The notes beneath the pieces are model-generated. The model made no database searches, was not told the origin of the DNA, and saw only the letters and a program-made list of their open reading frames with translations. Of a stretch of 64,000 nucleotides of DNA, positions 27,739 to 36,928 are shown in pieces (within the stretch, counting starts at the first letter, position 1; each line of letters begins with the position of its first letter). The translations under genes and the position numbers were made by a program. The DNA comes from Candidatus Hydrogenedentota bacterium (GTDB lineage Bacteria; Hydrogenedentota; Hydrogenedentia; Hydrogenedentales; SLHB01), in contig JADLHJ010000027.1 of NCBI GenBank assembly GCA_020848835.1, positions 124,001 to 188,000 on the forward strand, read 5' to 3'.

Positions 27739-28380
27739 ATGAAAACCATTGTAGATGCAAATCCCGCGGCGCGTCTGGCGAAGGATTTGGTGGCGTACGT
27801 GAATACACTGGATCACGCACATATCGCGGTGTCGGGGGGATCCACGCCGCGCGCGCTGTTCAAAATTCTCGCGAGCGAATACCGCAGGGCCGCGCGCTGG
27901 GACCGTGTGACCATCTGGCAGGTGGACGAGCGTACCGTGCCGCCGACGGACTCGCTGTCCAATTGGAAGATGATCCAGGAGGAATTGTTGTCGCAAATTA
28001 TTGAGTTAAAATCACACCGAATGGAAGCGGAAAGGCTCAGCGCGGCGGATGATTACGAGACGTTGTTGCGTACGCACCAAATAAAGTTGGATCTCGTGCT
28101 GCTGGGCATGGGCGCAGACGGGCATACCGCGTCGCTATTTCCTGGCACTGCGGGGCTTGAAGAACGCGACCGATTGGTGGTGCGCAATGAAATTCCGCAG
28201 CTCACCACACACAGGGTGACGATGACGTTTCCATTCATTAATGCAGCGCGCGAACGTTGGTTTCTGGTTGCGGGTGCGGACAAGGCGGATGCATTCAATC
28301 GCGTGCTACAGGGCGAGCTGCCTGCAGCGCGCGTGCCGGATCCCGCGTGGTATGTCGACCCGGCGGCGATTGGCCAATGA
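27739..28380 (+). CDS. pgl: 6-phosphogluconolactonase
   Basis: 213 residues of the DevB/SOL family: HIAVSGGSTPRALF near residue 30, VDERTVPPTDSLSNW near residue 60, and LLGMGADGHTASLFPG near residue 118 are the three family motifs. It hydrolyses 6-phosphogluconolactone in the oxidative pentose phosphate pathway, in the cytosol. The length is close to the usual 220-240. It probably shares a transcript with the permease. Glucose-6-phosphate dehydrogenase and 6-phosphogluconate dehydrogenase are not in the window. It converges on the PQQ dehydrogenase gene. Confidence 0.9.
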   Translation: MKTIVDANPAARLAKDLVAYVNTLDHAHIAVSGGSTPRALFKILASEYRRAARWDRVTIWQVDERTVPPTDSLSNWKMIQEELLSQIIELKSHRMEAERLSAADDYETLLRTHQIKLDLVLLGMGADGHTASLFPGTAGLEERDRLVVRNEIPQLTTHRVTMTFPFINAARERWFLVAGADKADAFNRVLQGELPAARVPDPAWYVDPAAIGQ

Positions 28381-28421
28381 GAGACAACAAAGCCTATCAA
28401 GCTTAAGTTCATCGGCTTTTC

Positions 28422-28477
28422 GTGCTCGTGCTCGTCATCGTACTCACACTCGATACTCGAACTGATCGCACGAGCAC
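28422..28477. terminator. Inverted repeat between convergent genes
   Basis: GTGCTCGTGC (28422-28431) and GCACGAGCAC (28468-28477) are exact reverse complements with a 36-base loop, located between the stops of pgl and the PQQ dehydrogenase. It may act as a two-way terminator, although no T-run is adjacent. Confidence 0.35.
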
Positions 28478-28489
28478 GCAATGAATGTT

Positions 28490-30490
28490 CTACGGCAACG
28501 TATACGCGATCAGCGAATCGCCAATCTTTGTGCCGGCGCGGCCGTGTCCGCCTGCGGCGATGACGACGAACTGTTTGCTGTCTTTGCGCAAACGATAGGT
28601 CATGGGTGTAGCTTGACCGCCCGCGGGGAGGCGACCCTTCCAGAGTTCCTTGCCGGTTTCGATGTCGTATGCGCGGATGTAATTGTCCAGCGCGGCGGCG
28701 ATGAAGATTAGTCCACTTGCGGTCGTAACGGGTCCACCGAGATTGGGCACACCGTAGTTGATAGGCAATGGAACGGGCGCTATGTCGCGCACGGTGCCGA
28801 AGGGAATCTGCCATTTGATGCTGCCGTTGTTGAGATCGACTGCGGTGAGCGTGCCCCAGGGGGGCGGGTTACAGGGCAATTGTATTGAAGAGAGCAAAGT
28901 TTCGCGGCGCGCTGCGTAGGGCGTGCCGTGTTGCGGGCCGATCTCCGCCTTCGGCTCTTTCTGTTTGATGGCCTCCACCTGATCGCGCGGAATTAATGTG
29001 ACAACAAATCCAACGATAGACATGTTTGCGATCAATGTTTGGCGCAGGGGATCAACGGATACGCCGCCCCAGTTCGTGCCGCCTGCGTTGCCGGGGTACA
29101 TGAGAATGGGTTCGTTCACGCGCGGTGGTGTGTAGATGCCTTCAAAGTGCAGCGAGGCGATTTTGTCGCGCGATTCTTTTTTGCCGGAGGACGTCATGCC
29201 CCATCCATCTTCCGGGGAAATGGTGTGGGGGATGATTGGCGGCGGTGCGACGGGGAAAGGTTGTGTGGGCGACGTTGTTTCGCCGGGCACGTTCGACTGC
29301 GGCACTTTGCGCTCTTCAACGGGAAAGACAGGCTCGCCCGTTTCGCGATGCAGCACGAAGATCAGGCCCATCTTTGTGGATTGAATAACGACGGGAATTT
29401 CTTTGCCATCCCGCACGACGTTCGTGAGGGTTGGCTGACAGGGAACATCGTAGTCCCAAAGATCGTGATGGACCGTCTGAAAATGCCACACGACTTCGCC
29501 GGTGAACGCGCGGACGGCGATGACGGAACTGCCGTAGTAATCCGCGCCGTTGCGCATGCCGCCGTAGAAATCCGGGGCGGGGTTGCCGGTGGGCATGAAC
29601 ACGAGATCGCGTTCTTCATCTACGGAGAATTGCGCCCAGACGTTGGGCGTGCCGAGCGCGTAGCCGGCTTCGGACTTTGGTTGCTGAGGGCCCGTCTGTT
29701 TGTCCGGTGGCGGGGCGAGATCAAACGCCCATATCAGCGCGCCCGAGCGCGCGTTATACCCGCGCACCACCCCGCTCGGCGCGTCGGTGCGATGGTTATC
29801 GGAGACTGCGGAGCCGACGATGACAACATTGTGCGCGACGGCTGGGGGAGAGGTGACCGAGTATTCGCCAATCCACTTTTCTTTGCCGACGCCGGCCTTC
29901 AAATCGATCATGCCGTTCGTGCCAAAGTTTTCGCAGAGCGTTCCCGTTACCGCGTCGATTGCTATCAGGCGTCCATCACAGGTCGCCGTGAAAATGCGTT
30001 TTGGGTGTTCTCCGCCGCCGGTCGAGTCTTCCCAATAGACCACGCCGCGGCTGGTGAGTTGGTTCGCGTAGCGTTGCGTGAGGTCGAGTTTTGGATCAAA
30101 TTTCCAAATTTCTTTACCGGTTTCTGGATCCAGCGCGATGACTTTGTTAAACGGCGACGGCACATAGAGTCGGCCATCGTTAAGAATCGGTGTCGCTTCG
30201 AATGCAGATTCGGCCTCGACCACGCCCTCACCATCGGACATGTCGCCGGTGTGGTACTCCCACGCTTTCTTCAGATACTTCACGTTTGCGGGCGTGATCT
30301 GGGTCAAGGGCGAATAGCGCGAGCCGCCTTTATCGTTGCCGTAGTCCGGCCAGGTCGCGGTCGGTCCGTCCATCGCGACGCGTACGTGTACGGGCCAGAA
30401 TTTCCACGCGCCGTACGCGACGGCCATGAAGATAAGAACGCGCGCCAACACGCGCGCAGTAGTTGCTTTTGCCCGCCCCGGTTTTGTCAT
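28490..30490 (-). CDS. PQQ-dependent dehydrogenase, membrane glucose dehydrogenase type
   Basis: 666 residues. One membrane helix (VLARVLIFMAVAYGAWKFW) precedes an eight-bladed quinoprotein propeller with W-rich docking motifs (KKAWEYHTGD, TGKEIWKFDP, GALIWAFD, GEVVWHFQTVHHDLWDYDVP, IKWQIPFG, GKELWKGRLPAGGQ). WHFQTVHHDLWDYD is typical of membrane glucose/quinate dehydrogenases. It oxidises a sugar or polyol in the periplasm and passes electrons to ubiquinone. It has one membrane helix, not five as in E. coli Gcd, so the quinone-site domain is absent, as in some shorter homologs. I chose the ATG at 30490 with GGGGA seven bases upstream. PQQ synthesis genes are not here. Confidence 0.88.
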   Translation of the reverse strand: MTKPGRAKATTARVLARVLIFMAVAYGAWKFWPVHVRVAMDGPTATWPDYGNDKGGSRYSPLTQITPANVKYLKKAWEYHTGDMSDGEGVVEAESAFEATPILNDGRLYVPSPFNKVIALDPETGKEIWKFDPKLDLTQRYANQLTSRGVVYWEDSTGGGEHPKRIFTATCDGRLIAIDAVTGTLCENFGTNGMIDLKAGVGKEKWIGEYSVTSPPAVAHNVVIVGSAVSDNHRTDAPSGVVRGYNARSGALIWAFDLAPPPDKQTGPQQPKSEAGYALGTPNVWAQFSVDEERDLVFMPTGNPAPDFYGGMRNGADYYGSSVIAVRAFTGEVVWHFQTVHHDLWDYDVPCQPTLTNVVRDGKEIPVVIQSTKMGLIFVLHRETGEPVFPVEERKVPQSNVPGETTSPTQPFPVAPPPIIPHTISPEDGWGMTSSGKKESRDKIASLHFEGIYTPPRVNEPILMYPGNAGGTNWGGVSVDPLRQTLIANMSIVGFVVTLIPRDQVEAIKQKEPKAEIGPQHGTPYAARRETLLSSIQLPCNPPPWGTLTAVDLNNGSIKWQIPFGTVRDIAPVPLPINYGVPNLGGPVTTASGLIFIAAALDNYIRAYDIETGKELWKGRLPAGGQATPMTYRLRKDSKQFVVIAAGGHGRAGTKIGDSLIAYTLP

Positions 30491-30597
30491 GACACGGTCC
30501 CCATTTGCCGCACCCGTTAGCGCGCTCGTCATGAGCGCACGGTCTTTTGGCCCCCAGCACTTTGATTATGGCAAGGGCGAAAAGGTTTAGCGAAACG

Positions 30598-32100
30598 CTA
30601 TTGGCGCAGGAAGGGCGTGATGCGCGCGTCCCATTCGGACAGACGAACGGCTTCGACGTGACCATCGAGGAACAGCACGGCACGGGCGGGGGGACGGTCG
30701 CCTTGCGCGGGCAATTCATCCTGGGAAATCACAATGGGGATAAGGCTTTGCAGGTTAGACGGTAAGACCCCGGCGTCACTATTGCTCGGCGTGTAGTTCG
30801 GATCTGTGATGGCGCCTGACTCAAAGAGTTGTGTTACGAGCGCTTCCAAGTTTTTCTCTGTTTCGCCTGGGAACAGCAACTCATAGGAGTCCGTGCCCTC
30901 GGGTGCCCATGGTGACTGTAGCACACGCAGATCGGTCAGGTATTCGGGATACACCATGAGCCAACCGCCGGGAAGGTACTCCTTGTTTTCACCCGAAAAC
31001 ATTTTGCACACGAGTCCCAGTTGTTTGAGGTTGTTGAATTCCGCTTCTCGAAGCGCATCCGGATCGGGTTCTTCGCCTGGCAATGAAGTTTCGCCCTCAT
31101 CCGAAGTACGTTGATCTCCGCTCGACGCGACATCGATGGCCAATGGCGGATCGTCAAATTCGATGCGCAGGACGGTCGTTTGAAAGGGCACCTCGCCACC
31201 CCAGACCTCGCGTAGATTTCGCTCCAATTCAACAAGACTGTCTTTCGAGATTTCTTGCTCTTTAAACTTTCGCCAAGCGTTCGCACCCCCTTCCATTTTC
31301 GTTAGAAGGGCGCCGCCTTTGTACGTGATTTTGCGGCCCGGAAGTTCGGCGAGCAACGACAGATCATTCAAATCTTCGGTGGTCAATTGCGCGAGGTCGC
31401 TTGGGAACTTTCCATCGTTACGCTCCGCGAAACGCCGAAGGGCATCAAAAATCTTTGCAGACTCGTCCAAACGCTTCTGGCGTAATTCACCCGCCGACTG
31501 TTCTTCCGCCAATTGCGCTTCGCTGAAACGCACAAGCCTGGCGCTTTGCGTATCCGTGTAGTCTTCCTTGTCTGGATCTGGGTTGTAGTAGACGGTTGTA
31601 TTCGTGCCGGTAATTTCGCGGTGAGAAGTATGTAATGTTCCGTTGAAGGTGCTCTTCCGTCTGCCTTCGTAGTCCGTTTCTACTCTTACGGAGATTCCAT
31701 CCAGTGTCACATCGCACACGTGCTTATATGTCAGGTTGCGGCCGGTGATAATGTCGCCTTGCCGTTCAAACGCGTAGCGTTCCCACTCTTCCGGCTCACC
31801 GCCTTCCAGCGTAATGAAAAGTCCCCACGTGCCATCGAGGTCCGGGCCGGAGTGCGATGCGGTTTCGTCCGGCTGCACTTGCGGGACCTCCAGTTTTTCC
31901 GTAGACATAACCGGTGAAGGCAACGGCGGCTCCGCGGGCAACGGGGCGGGAGCCGTACTGACAGGAGGAGTTACAGCATGCGCCGGTTGCTGCGCGGGAA
32001 GTTCGGACAACCGCGCGCCAAAATAGATCGTCGGAATCAGCAAGAACGCCAAGAACGCGATCGAACTGGTAACGTACACGACTTTTCCGTTGACGTACAC
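30598..32100 (-). CDS. Membrane-anchored protein with DUF1559-like tail
   Basis: 500 residues starting at GTG with GGGGAG nine bases upstream. One membrane helix (about 10-28) is followed by a Pro/Ala-rich linker, a beta domain (about 85-190, DLDGTWGLFITLEGG) reminiscent of lipocalin-like or extracellular domains, and a helical middle. The end (NNLKQLGLVCKMFSGENKEYLPGGW and VLFLDGHVEAVRLSEW) resembles the H-X9-DG/DUF1559 prepilin-associated region found in planctomycetes, but the N-terminal prepilin peptide is absent. Function unknown; likely periplasmic. It is divergent from the SPFH-GYF gene. Confidence 0.6.
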   Translation of the reverse strand: MYVNGKVVYVTSSIAFLAFLLIPTIYFGARLSELPAQQPAHAVTPPVSTAPAPLPAEPPLPSPVMSTEKLEVPQVQPDETASHSGPDLDGTWGLFITLEGGEPEEWERYAFERQGDIITGRNLTYKHVCDVTLDGISVRVETDYEGRRKSTFNGTLHTSHREITGTNTTVYYNPDPDKEDYTDTQSARLVRFSEAQLAEEQSAGELRQKRLDESAKIFDALRRFAERNDGKFPSDLAQLTTEDLNDLSLLAELPGRKITYKGGALLTKMEGGANAWRKFKEQEISKDSLVELERNLREVWGGEVPFQTTVLRIEFDDPPLAIDVASSGDQRTSDEGETSLPGEEPDPDALREAEFNNLKQLGLVCKMFSGENKEYLPGGWLMVYPEYLTDLRVLQSPWAPEGTDSYELLFPGETEKNLEALVTQLFESGAITDPNYTPSNSDAGVLPSNLQSLIPIVISQDELPAQGDRPPARAVLFLDGHVEAVRLSEWDARITPFLRQ

Positions 32101-32328
32101 GGCACTTCACTCCCCGTAATGCTGTCCCCTTGGTAAATATGGCCATCGCATTGGCCGGCGATCAAGTGTCGGCGCTGGAAAATGCTCGAAGATGGGCGGA
32201 AGGCGAAGAAAGGCGTCGTTGGCGCGGCGCACGCCTAGGCGCTTCGCCGTCTAAGTGACGTTGTCCTGGCAAGTGCGAGTTTCGTGTACAATTCGGGACG
32301 GTCTGCGGATTTTGGGAGGGAATTGGAA

Positions 32329-33411
32329 ATGGGACTTTTCGACAAACTGCGTGGCGAACTCATTGACATTGTGGAGTGGCTCGACGAGTCGCGGGACACG
32401 ATGGTGCATAGGTTCGATCGAATGAACAATGAAATCAAGAACGGCGCGCAACTGATCGTGCGCGAGGGGCAGACCGCGGTGTTCATCGATCGCGGGCAAC
32501 TGGCTGACGTGTTTAAGCCGGGCCAGTACACGCTCGACACGAAGAACTTGCCGATACTTTCCACGATTCAGGGCTGGAAATATGGGTTTGAGAGTCCCTT
32601 CAAATGCGAAGTGTATTTCATCAGCACGCGGCAATTTACCGATCTCAAGTGGGGCACGAAGAACCCGATCATCGCGCGTGACCCCGAGTTTGGTCCCGTG
32701 CGGTTGCGCGCCTTCGGTACCTATTGCGTGCGCGTGACCGGGCCGGAGAATTTTATTCGCGAGATCGTCGGGACAGATGGTTCGTTCACGACGGACGAGA
32801 TCGTCGAGCAGTTGCGCAACCTGATCGTGTCGCGCTTCGCGGACATCGTCGGCGAGAGCAAGATGCCTGTGCTCGACATGGCGGGCAACTACGACGAGCT
32901 TGGCAAGTTCATCAGCAGTCGTATCGTAAACGATTTCGAACAATACGGCCTGCAGGTTTCGAAACTGTTGGTCGAAAATATTTCGCTGCCGCCGGAAGTG
33001 GAGGCGGCGCTCGACAAGCGCACGAGTATGGGTGTGCTGGGTAATCTGAATGCTTACACGCAGTACCAGGCCGCGACTGCGATGACCGACGCCGCAAAGA
33101 ATCCGGGTGCGGGCAGCGCGATGGGCATGGGCGTGGGCATGATGATGGCCAACCAGATGGGGGGAGTGGCCGCGGGATCGATGGCGTCACCGCCACCGGT
33201 GCCTGGCGCCAATTTTTTTGTGGCGGTAGATGGGCAGCAGACGGGGCCATTCGACGCGGAGGCCTTGAAACAACAGATAAAGGCCGGGCGTCTTACGCGC
33301 GATTCATTGGTTTGGAAGGAAGGGATGGCGGCGTGGACGCCCGCGAGCGACGTTGCGGGTGTGTCGAACCTTTTTGGCGCAGTGCCGCCGCCGATTCCTC
33401 CGAAGGGTTAG
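32329..33411 (+). CDS. SPFH-domain protein with C-terminal GYF_2 domain
   Basis: 360 residues. I chose the ATG at 32329 with GGGAGGG eight bases upstream. The SPFH (band 7-like) region covers about residues 20-250 (AQLIVREGQTAVFIDRGQLADVF onwards). A Gly/Ala/Met-rich flexible linker (GMGVGMMMANQMGG) leads to a C-terminal GYF_2 domain (FFVAVDGQQTGPFDAEALKQQIKAGRLTRDSLVWKEGMAAW). Proteins with this plan are often called virion core protein-like and are cytoplasmic or membrane-associated scaffolds. There is no membrane helix. Isolated gene; a 36-base inverted repeat follows it. The role is unknown. Confidence 0.8.
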   Translation: MGLFDKLRGELIDIVEWLDESRDTMVHRFDRMNNEIKNGAQLIVREGQTAVFIDRGQLADVFKPGQYTLDTKNLPILSTIQGWKYGFESPFKCEVYFISTRQFTDLKWGTKNPIIARDPEFGPVRLRAFGTYCVRVTGPENFIREIVGTDGSFTTDEIVEQLRNLIVSRFADIVGESKMPVLDMAGNYDELGKFISSRIVNDFEQYGLQVSKLLVENISLPPEVEAALDKRTSMGVLGNLNAYTQYQAATAMTDAAKNPGAGSAMGMGVGMMMANQMGGVAAGSMASPPPVPGANFFVAVDGQQTGPFDAEALKQQIKAGRLTRDSLVWKEGMAAWTPASDVAGVSNLFGAVPPPIPPKG

Positions 33412-33450
33412 AACAAAGTTTTTGGAAGTTACAGCGTATTACTGTGCTTC

Positions 33451-33552
33451 ACATCCCCCTAAATCCCCCTTCAAAGGGGGACTTAATACGGCAGAGAAGA
33501 CGTCACTTCGCAATTCTTAAGTCCCCCTTTGAAGGGGGATTTACGGGGATGT
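33451..33552. repeat. Long inverted repeat between convergent genes
   Basis: Arms at 33451-33486 and 33517-33552, matching at 35 of 36 positions as reverse complements, with a 30-base loop. Within each arm are ATCCCCCT and CAAAGGGGGA blocks. It lies between the stops of the SPFH-GYF gene and the lipoprotein gene (33556). It could terminate both transcripts or be a non-autonomous mobile repeat. Confidence 0.9.
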
Positions 33553-33555
33553 AGC

Positions 33556-34089
33556 CTAGCGCGAAGTGCCTTCGCCGGGTGCGCCGTCCCAGGTGCCGCC
33601 TGGGCCGAAGTTGTAACGATAGGTTTCCTTGCCGGTCACATCGGTGCTGATGTTGGCGGGTGCGGCTTCCGCTTCGGTGCGCACGGCAAATTTCTCGCCC
33701 TGTTTCATGCGGTAGGTGTATTGAATGTAACCGACAAATCCGCGTTCGCCCTGGCTTCCACGCGAGATCGATTGCGCATCGAGCACTTGGTAGGACTCGT
33801 AGAACTTCACGCGTTTGAAATATTTGCCCTGCAGGCCTTGCGCGTCCTCGAACTGCACATCGCCATAGCGGCCTTCAACGTTCATGCGCTTCATTTCGGT
33901 TTTCGCAACGGCATCCAATCGCGTCAGGACACGATCTGAAAGGCTTTCGTAACCCTCCGGCTTTTCGCCGATACCGAAATCGTATTTTACTTTTTCGACG
34001 ACGCTGCCGCCGCTGTCGCTTCTGCATGCGCCCGCGAGCAGTAACAACGTGAACGAAGCCGCGAAACAGATATATTTGCTAGATTTCAT
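33556..34089 (-). CDS. Putative lipoprotein of unknown function
   Basis: 177 residues. The lipobox LLLLAGACRSD puts the acylated cysteine near residue 22. The rest has a VVEKVKYDFGIGEKPEGYESLSDRVLTRLDAVAKTEMKRM helical region and a beta-rich half ending in a Gly-rich tail (NFGPGGTWDGAPGEG). I recognise no family. The start is ATG at 34089 (a GTG at 34098 is possible). It is downstream of and in the same direction as the Mla operon, 65 bases from the PqiC-like gene, and may belong to it. It is likely attached to the outer membrane. Confidence 0.6.
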   Translation of the reverse strand: MKSSKYICFAASFTLLLLAGACRSDSGGSVVEKVKYDFGIGEKPEGYESLSDRVLTRLDAVAKTEMKRMNVEGRYGDVQFEDAQGLQGKYFKRVKFYESYQVLDAQSISRGSQGERGFVGYIQYTYRMKQGEKFAVRTEAEAAPANISTDVTGKETYRYNFGPGGTWDGAPGEGTSR

Positions 34090-34154
34090 TTTTTGCACCC
34101 GGATAGTAGGGAGTCATTCAAACCGCATTCATCATATCAAAACGAGCGAGTCTC

Positions 34155-35768
34155 TTATTTTGCCGCTGGAGGTGTCTGCACTTCGGGCACTACGGGCTCT
34201 GGCAGCGCATTGACGTCTTCGGCGATTTTCAATGCAATCGATTCTGTTGCGCGCGACAATGCCTTCACCGCTGCGTGGGCGCCTTCGCCTTCAATGGGCG
34301 CGGTCGCTTCGTAGCCCTTGCGCAGCGCGGGGGCTTCTCCAACCGCGTCGGCCCATCGCAACACCAGATTCAATTTTACCAGCGCCGCGCTGCCGGCGCC
34401 GTTGACAATCTGCTCGAAGCCACTGACAACACCAGAAACCAACACAGTCTTGCGCCCTTCCTGAGAGGTCCCAAATTCCGCAGTCAGTTTTTCCGGCACC
34501 AATTCCGCCAGGCCAGATGCCCAACGATCGTGCTCATATCGATCCACCAAGGTTTCCTCGCGCACGATCAAGATGTCTGCGCGGGTGAGGGAATCGTTTG
34601 GCTGGATGCGTTCGAACACGACGTTATGCTTGCACTGCACTGCGCCGGACGATTTCATGTCTATTGTGTAAAGATGCACTTCCGGCGCATCGGCTTTTGC
34701 CGGAGCCGGGGGGATGCGTTCGGCGTCGGCCGCGATGGAAACCGCGATTTCTTCCAACGCGCGTGACAGCGCCACCGCGACGGCGGCCGCGGAATTGTTT
34801 TCCGCTGGCGCAGTCGCTTCGTAAACTTTCCATAACAGCGGACGCTGGCGCGCGCCTTCGCCATTCCCTTGCAGTGTTGCATCGAGCTTTACATGGCCCA
34901 CCGCGCCTTGCGCGCTGTCGAGCCGCTCGAAGGCGACAATACTTCCGGATACCTGGACTGTTTCACGCCCCGTTTCCGGCGCGCCGAATTCAGCTTCGAG
35001 TTTTTCGGCGACAAGGTTTGAGACATTTGACGCCCAACGGTCCTGGAGGAAGTATTCGACCGATGTCGCGTTTGGACGGATTAAGATGCTGTTCCGACCA
35101 AGCGCGTCGCTTCGGCGCAGCGCGGTAACATCGATATTCATTCGCGCCTTCGCTTTTCCACTTGGCGTCATGTCGAGCGTGTGCAGTGTTTCGCGCTTCG
35201 CCGGCACAATTTCCGAGTCCAGGTCGAGCGCGTTTACATCCGTTGCGATCTGTTGCGCGATGTTTTCGGTCGCACGCGACAACGCGGCCACGACAAGCGC
35301 CGGCGTGACTTCGCCCTCAATGGGCGATTGCGCGGAGTAGGTTTTCGCGAGTAGCGGTTCCTCGTAGCGGCTCGCACCTTTCTTTCGTATATCAATGGTG
35401 AACGCCGCGCGCGCTTCGTTCGTACCTACTTGTTCGAATGCGACGACGTCGCCTGTGAGTTCCAGGGTTGCGCGTTCGGGCATCGGATCGCCGAATTCCG
35501 CGGCCAGTTTATCCGACGCCAATTCGCCGATGTTCGACGCCCAGGTATCCAGCGGATAGGTATCCAATTCATGTTCGCTGCGCCGCACCACAATGGCGTT
35601 TCCGCTCAACGCATCCGCTGGACGCAAGCGCGCGACTTCGATATTAAGACTGGGTTTCGCATTGCCTGTTGGCGCCATGTTGAGCGTGTAAAGGCGCGGC
35701 GGCGCCGTGCCCGCGCACCCTGCGAGCAACGCCAAGCCAACTATCGCCAAACCGCGCCGCATGCTCAT
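34155..35768 (-). CDS. Lipoprotein with three tandem PqiC-like domains
   Basis: 537 residues. The lipobox LAGC puts the acyl cysteine at residue 18. Three copies of a domain of about 170 residues follow, each with LYT(L/I)(N/D)M (26, 195, 366), a RWASN/WASNI-type motif (76, 245, 416) and an ALSRA(T/L)ExIA helix (162, 333, 503). The domain resembles the ABC-type transport auxiliary lipoprotein (PqiC/DUF330) family that is normally single. Such proteins sit at the outer membrane as partners of MCE transporters. The start (ATG at 35768) overlaps the MlaD stop (ATGA), so it is part of the Mla operon. The triplication would give an outer-membrane partner with internal three-fold symmetry. Confidence 0.8.
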   Translation of the reverse strand: MSMRRGLAIVGLALLAGCAGTAPPRLYTLNMAPTGNAKPSLNIEVARLRPADALSGNAIVVRRSEHELDTYPLDTWASNIGELASDKLAAEFGDPMPERATLELTGDVVAFEQVGTNEARAAFTIDIRKKGASRYEEPLLAKTYSAQSPIEGEVTPALVVAALSRATENIAQQIATDVNALDLDSEIVPAKRETLHTLDMTPSGKAKARMNIDVTALRRSDALGRNSILIRPNATSVEYFLQDRWASNVSNLVAEKLEAEFGAPETGRETVQVSGSIVAFERLDSAQGAVGHVKLDATLQGNGEGARQRPLLWKVYEATAPAENNSAAAVAVALSRALEEIAVSIAADAERIPPAPAKADAPEVHLYTIDMKSSGAVQCKHNVVFERIQPNDSLTRADILIVREETLVDRYEHDRWASGLAELVPEKLTAEFGTSQEGRKTVLVSGVVSGFEQIVNGAGSAALVKLNLVLRWADAVGEAPALRKGYEATAPIEGEGAHAAVKALSRATESIALKIAEDVNALPEPVVPEVQTPPAAK

Positions 35769-36853
35769 TCTTTTTGGCCCTTGCGTTCTTTTGTGCTCTT
35801 GCCCCACAGCACCGATTCGGGCTGTTCCGCGAGGTTCTTCGAGAAGGATTTCAGATTACCCACAGTGTCGCGCAGATCGAGAATCGTGTCTTCGATCGCG
35901 GGGCGGTTTGTGTTGATTGTGTCCTCGGTCGTTTCAAGCGTGCGCTGTAAGCTTGCGGCTATCGATTCGAGATCGTCGGCAAGTCCGTCCACGCGCGACA
36001 TGAGGGTGGGGACTTGCTGAATGGCGGCCTGCAGGTCCGGGCGATTGTCCGCGACGAGCCCATTGAGTTCCGTCACGAGCGCGTTCGCGCTTGTTTCGAT
36101 CTTGATGATTTCGTTGATCACAGTGCCGATGTCACCGCGATACTGGCCCATGATGTTGCGCGCATCGCCGACGAGGCCTTTGCCTTCGTTCACGGTTTGA
36201 TCCACGCTACGCAACATCGTGATGAGGGTCGTATCGAGCTTGCCGTCCGGCGATTCGAGCATCGCCTGTTCAACGCCGAGCAGCGCCTTTACACTTTCAA
36301 TGCCCGACTCGACACTTGCGGCAATTTCGCCGGCCTGATCGAATAACCCGCCACCGATACCGACAGGAATCTCGCTACCCGCGGCGAGGCGCGCGGTTTG
36401 CGGCAGGCCTGTTGTAATCTCCAAATGTTTTTCAGCGGTGAGAGTCGTCTGCCCGATGAACACAATGCATTTTTCGTTGATTTGGAGGTCAGGATCGACC
36501 GCTGCTTCCACGCGAATGATCGGTGCCTGGACCATGCCCCCCGTTTGGGATGCGTCGGCTTCCGCCGAGTCGTCGTTTGCGGACGCGGGAGACTTCGAAG
36601 TGTCCGGGGCTATCGCACGAACGCGGCCGACCTTTACGCCGCCGAAGCGCACGTCCGCGCCGACGTTCAGCCCGAGTGTGTCCTTGAAATAGCAGACATA
36701 GGTGGAGCGTTTCGGCTCCGGCCAATACCCGGCGATAGCTGCTGCGAATGCGGCGAAGACCAAGACGGACGCGATAACCATTACTCCGGCTTTGATCTCG
36801 GTGACGGTAAAATTGTGTTTCTTAGCGGGCATAGATGTTTGAAGTCGGGCCAT
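35765..36853 (-). CDS. mlaD: MCE-family lipid-transport protein MlaD-like
   Basis: 362 residues. One membrane helix (about 18-42) anchors it in the inner membrane. A single MCE domain follows (about 48-165; TYVCYFKDTLGLNVGADVRFGGVKVGRVRAI), with an Asp/Ser-rich insertion of about 25 residues (KSPASANDDSAEADASQ). The last 190 residues are long helices that could form a coiled coil or tunnel (LVGDARNIMGQYRGDIGTVINEI). It is the periplasmic lipid-carrying subunit working with MlaE and MlaF. The ATG at 36853 lacks a clear ribosome-binding site; an ATG at 36832 is an alternative. Confidence 0.85.
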   Translation of the reverse strand: MARLQTSMPAKKHNFTVTEIKAGVMVIASVLVFAAFAAAIAGYWPEPKRSTYVCYFKDTLGLNVGADVRFGGVKVGRVRAIAPDTSKSPASANDDSAEADASQTGGMVQAPIIRVEAAVDPDLQINEKCIVFIGQTTLTAEKHLEITTGLPQTARLAAGSEIPVGIGGGLFDQAGEIAASVESGIESVKALLGVEQAMLESPDGKLDTTLITMLRSVDQTVNEGKGLVGDARNIMGQYRGDIGTVINEIIKIETSANALVTELNGLVADNRPDLQAAIQQVPTLMSRVDGLADDLESIAASLQRTLETTEDTINTNRPAIEDTILDLRDTVGNLKSFSKNLAEQPESVLWGKSTKERKGQKE

Positions 36854-36928
36854 TCACGATTAAAAGGCGTTCACCCCACGCGAAAGCGCAGAGTATAAAC
36901 GATCTGGCGCGTGCGGTGCGCGAATTCA

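Noticed and set aside
29039..30520. A 493-codon open frame on the plus strand
   Set aside because: It is antisense to the PQQ dehydrogenase, whose motifs are clear. The frame shows Arg/His-rich composition and no domain.
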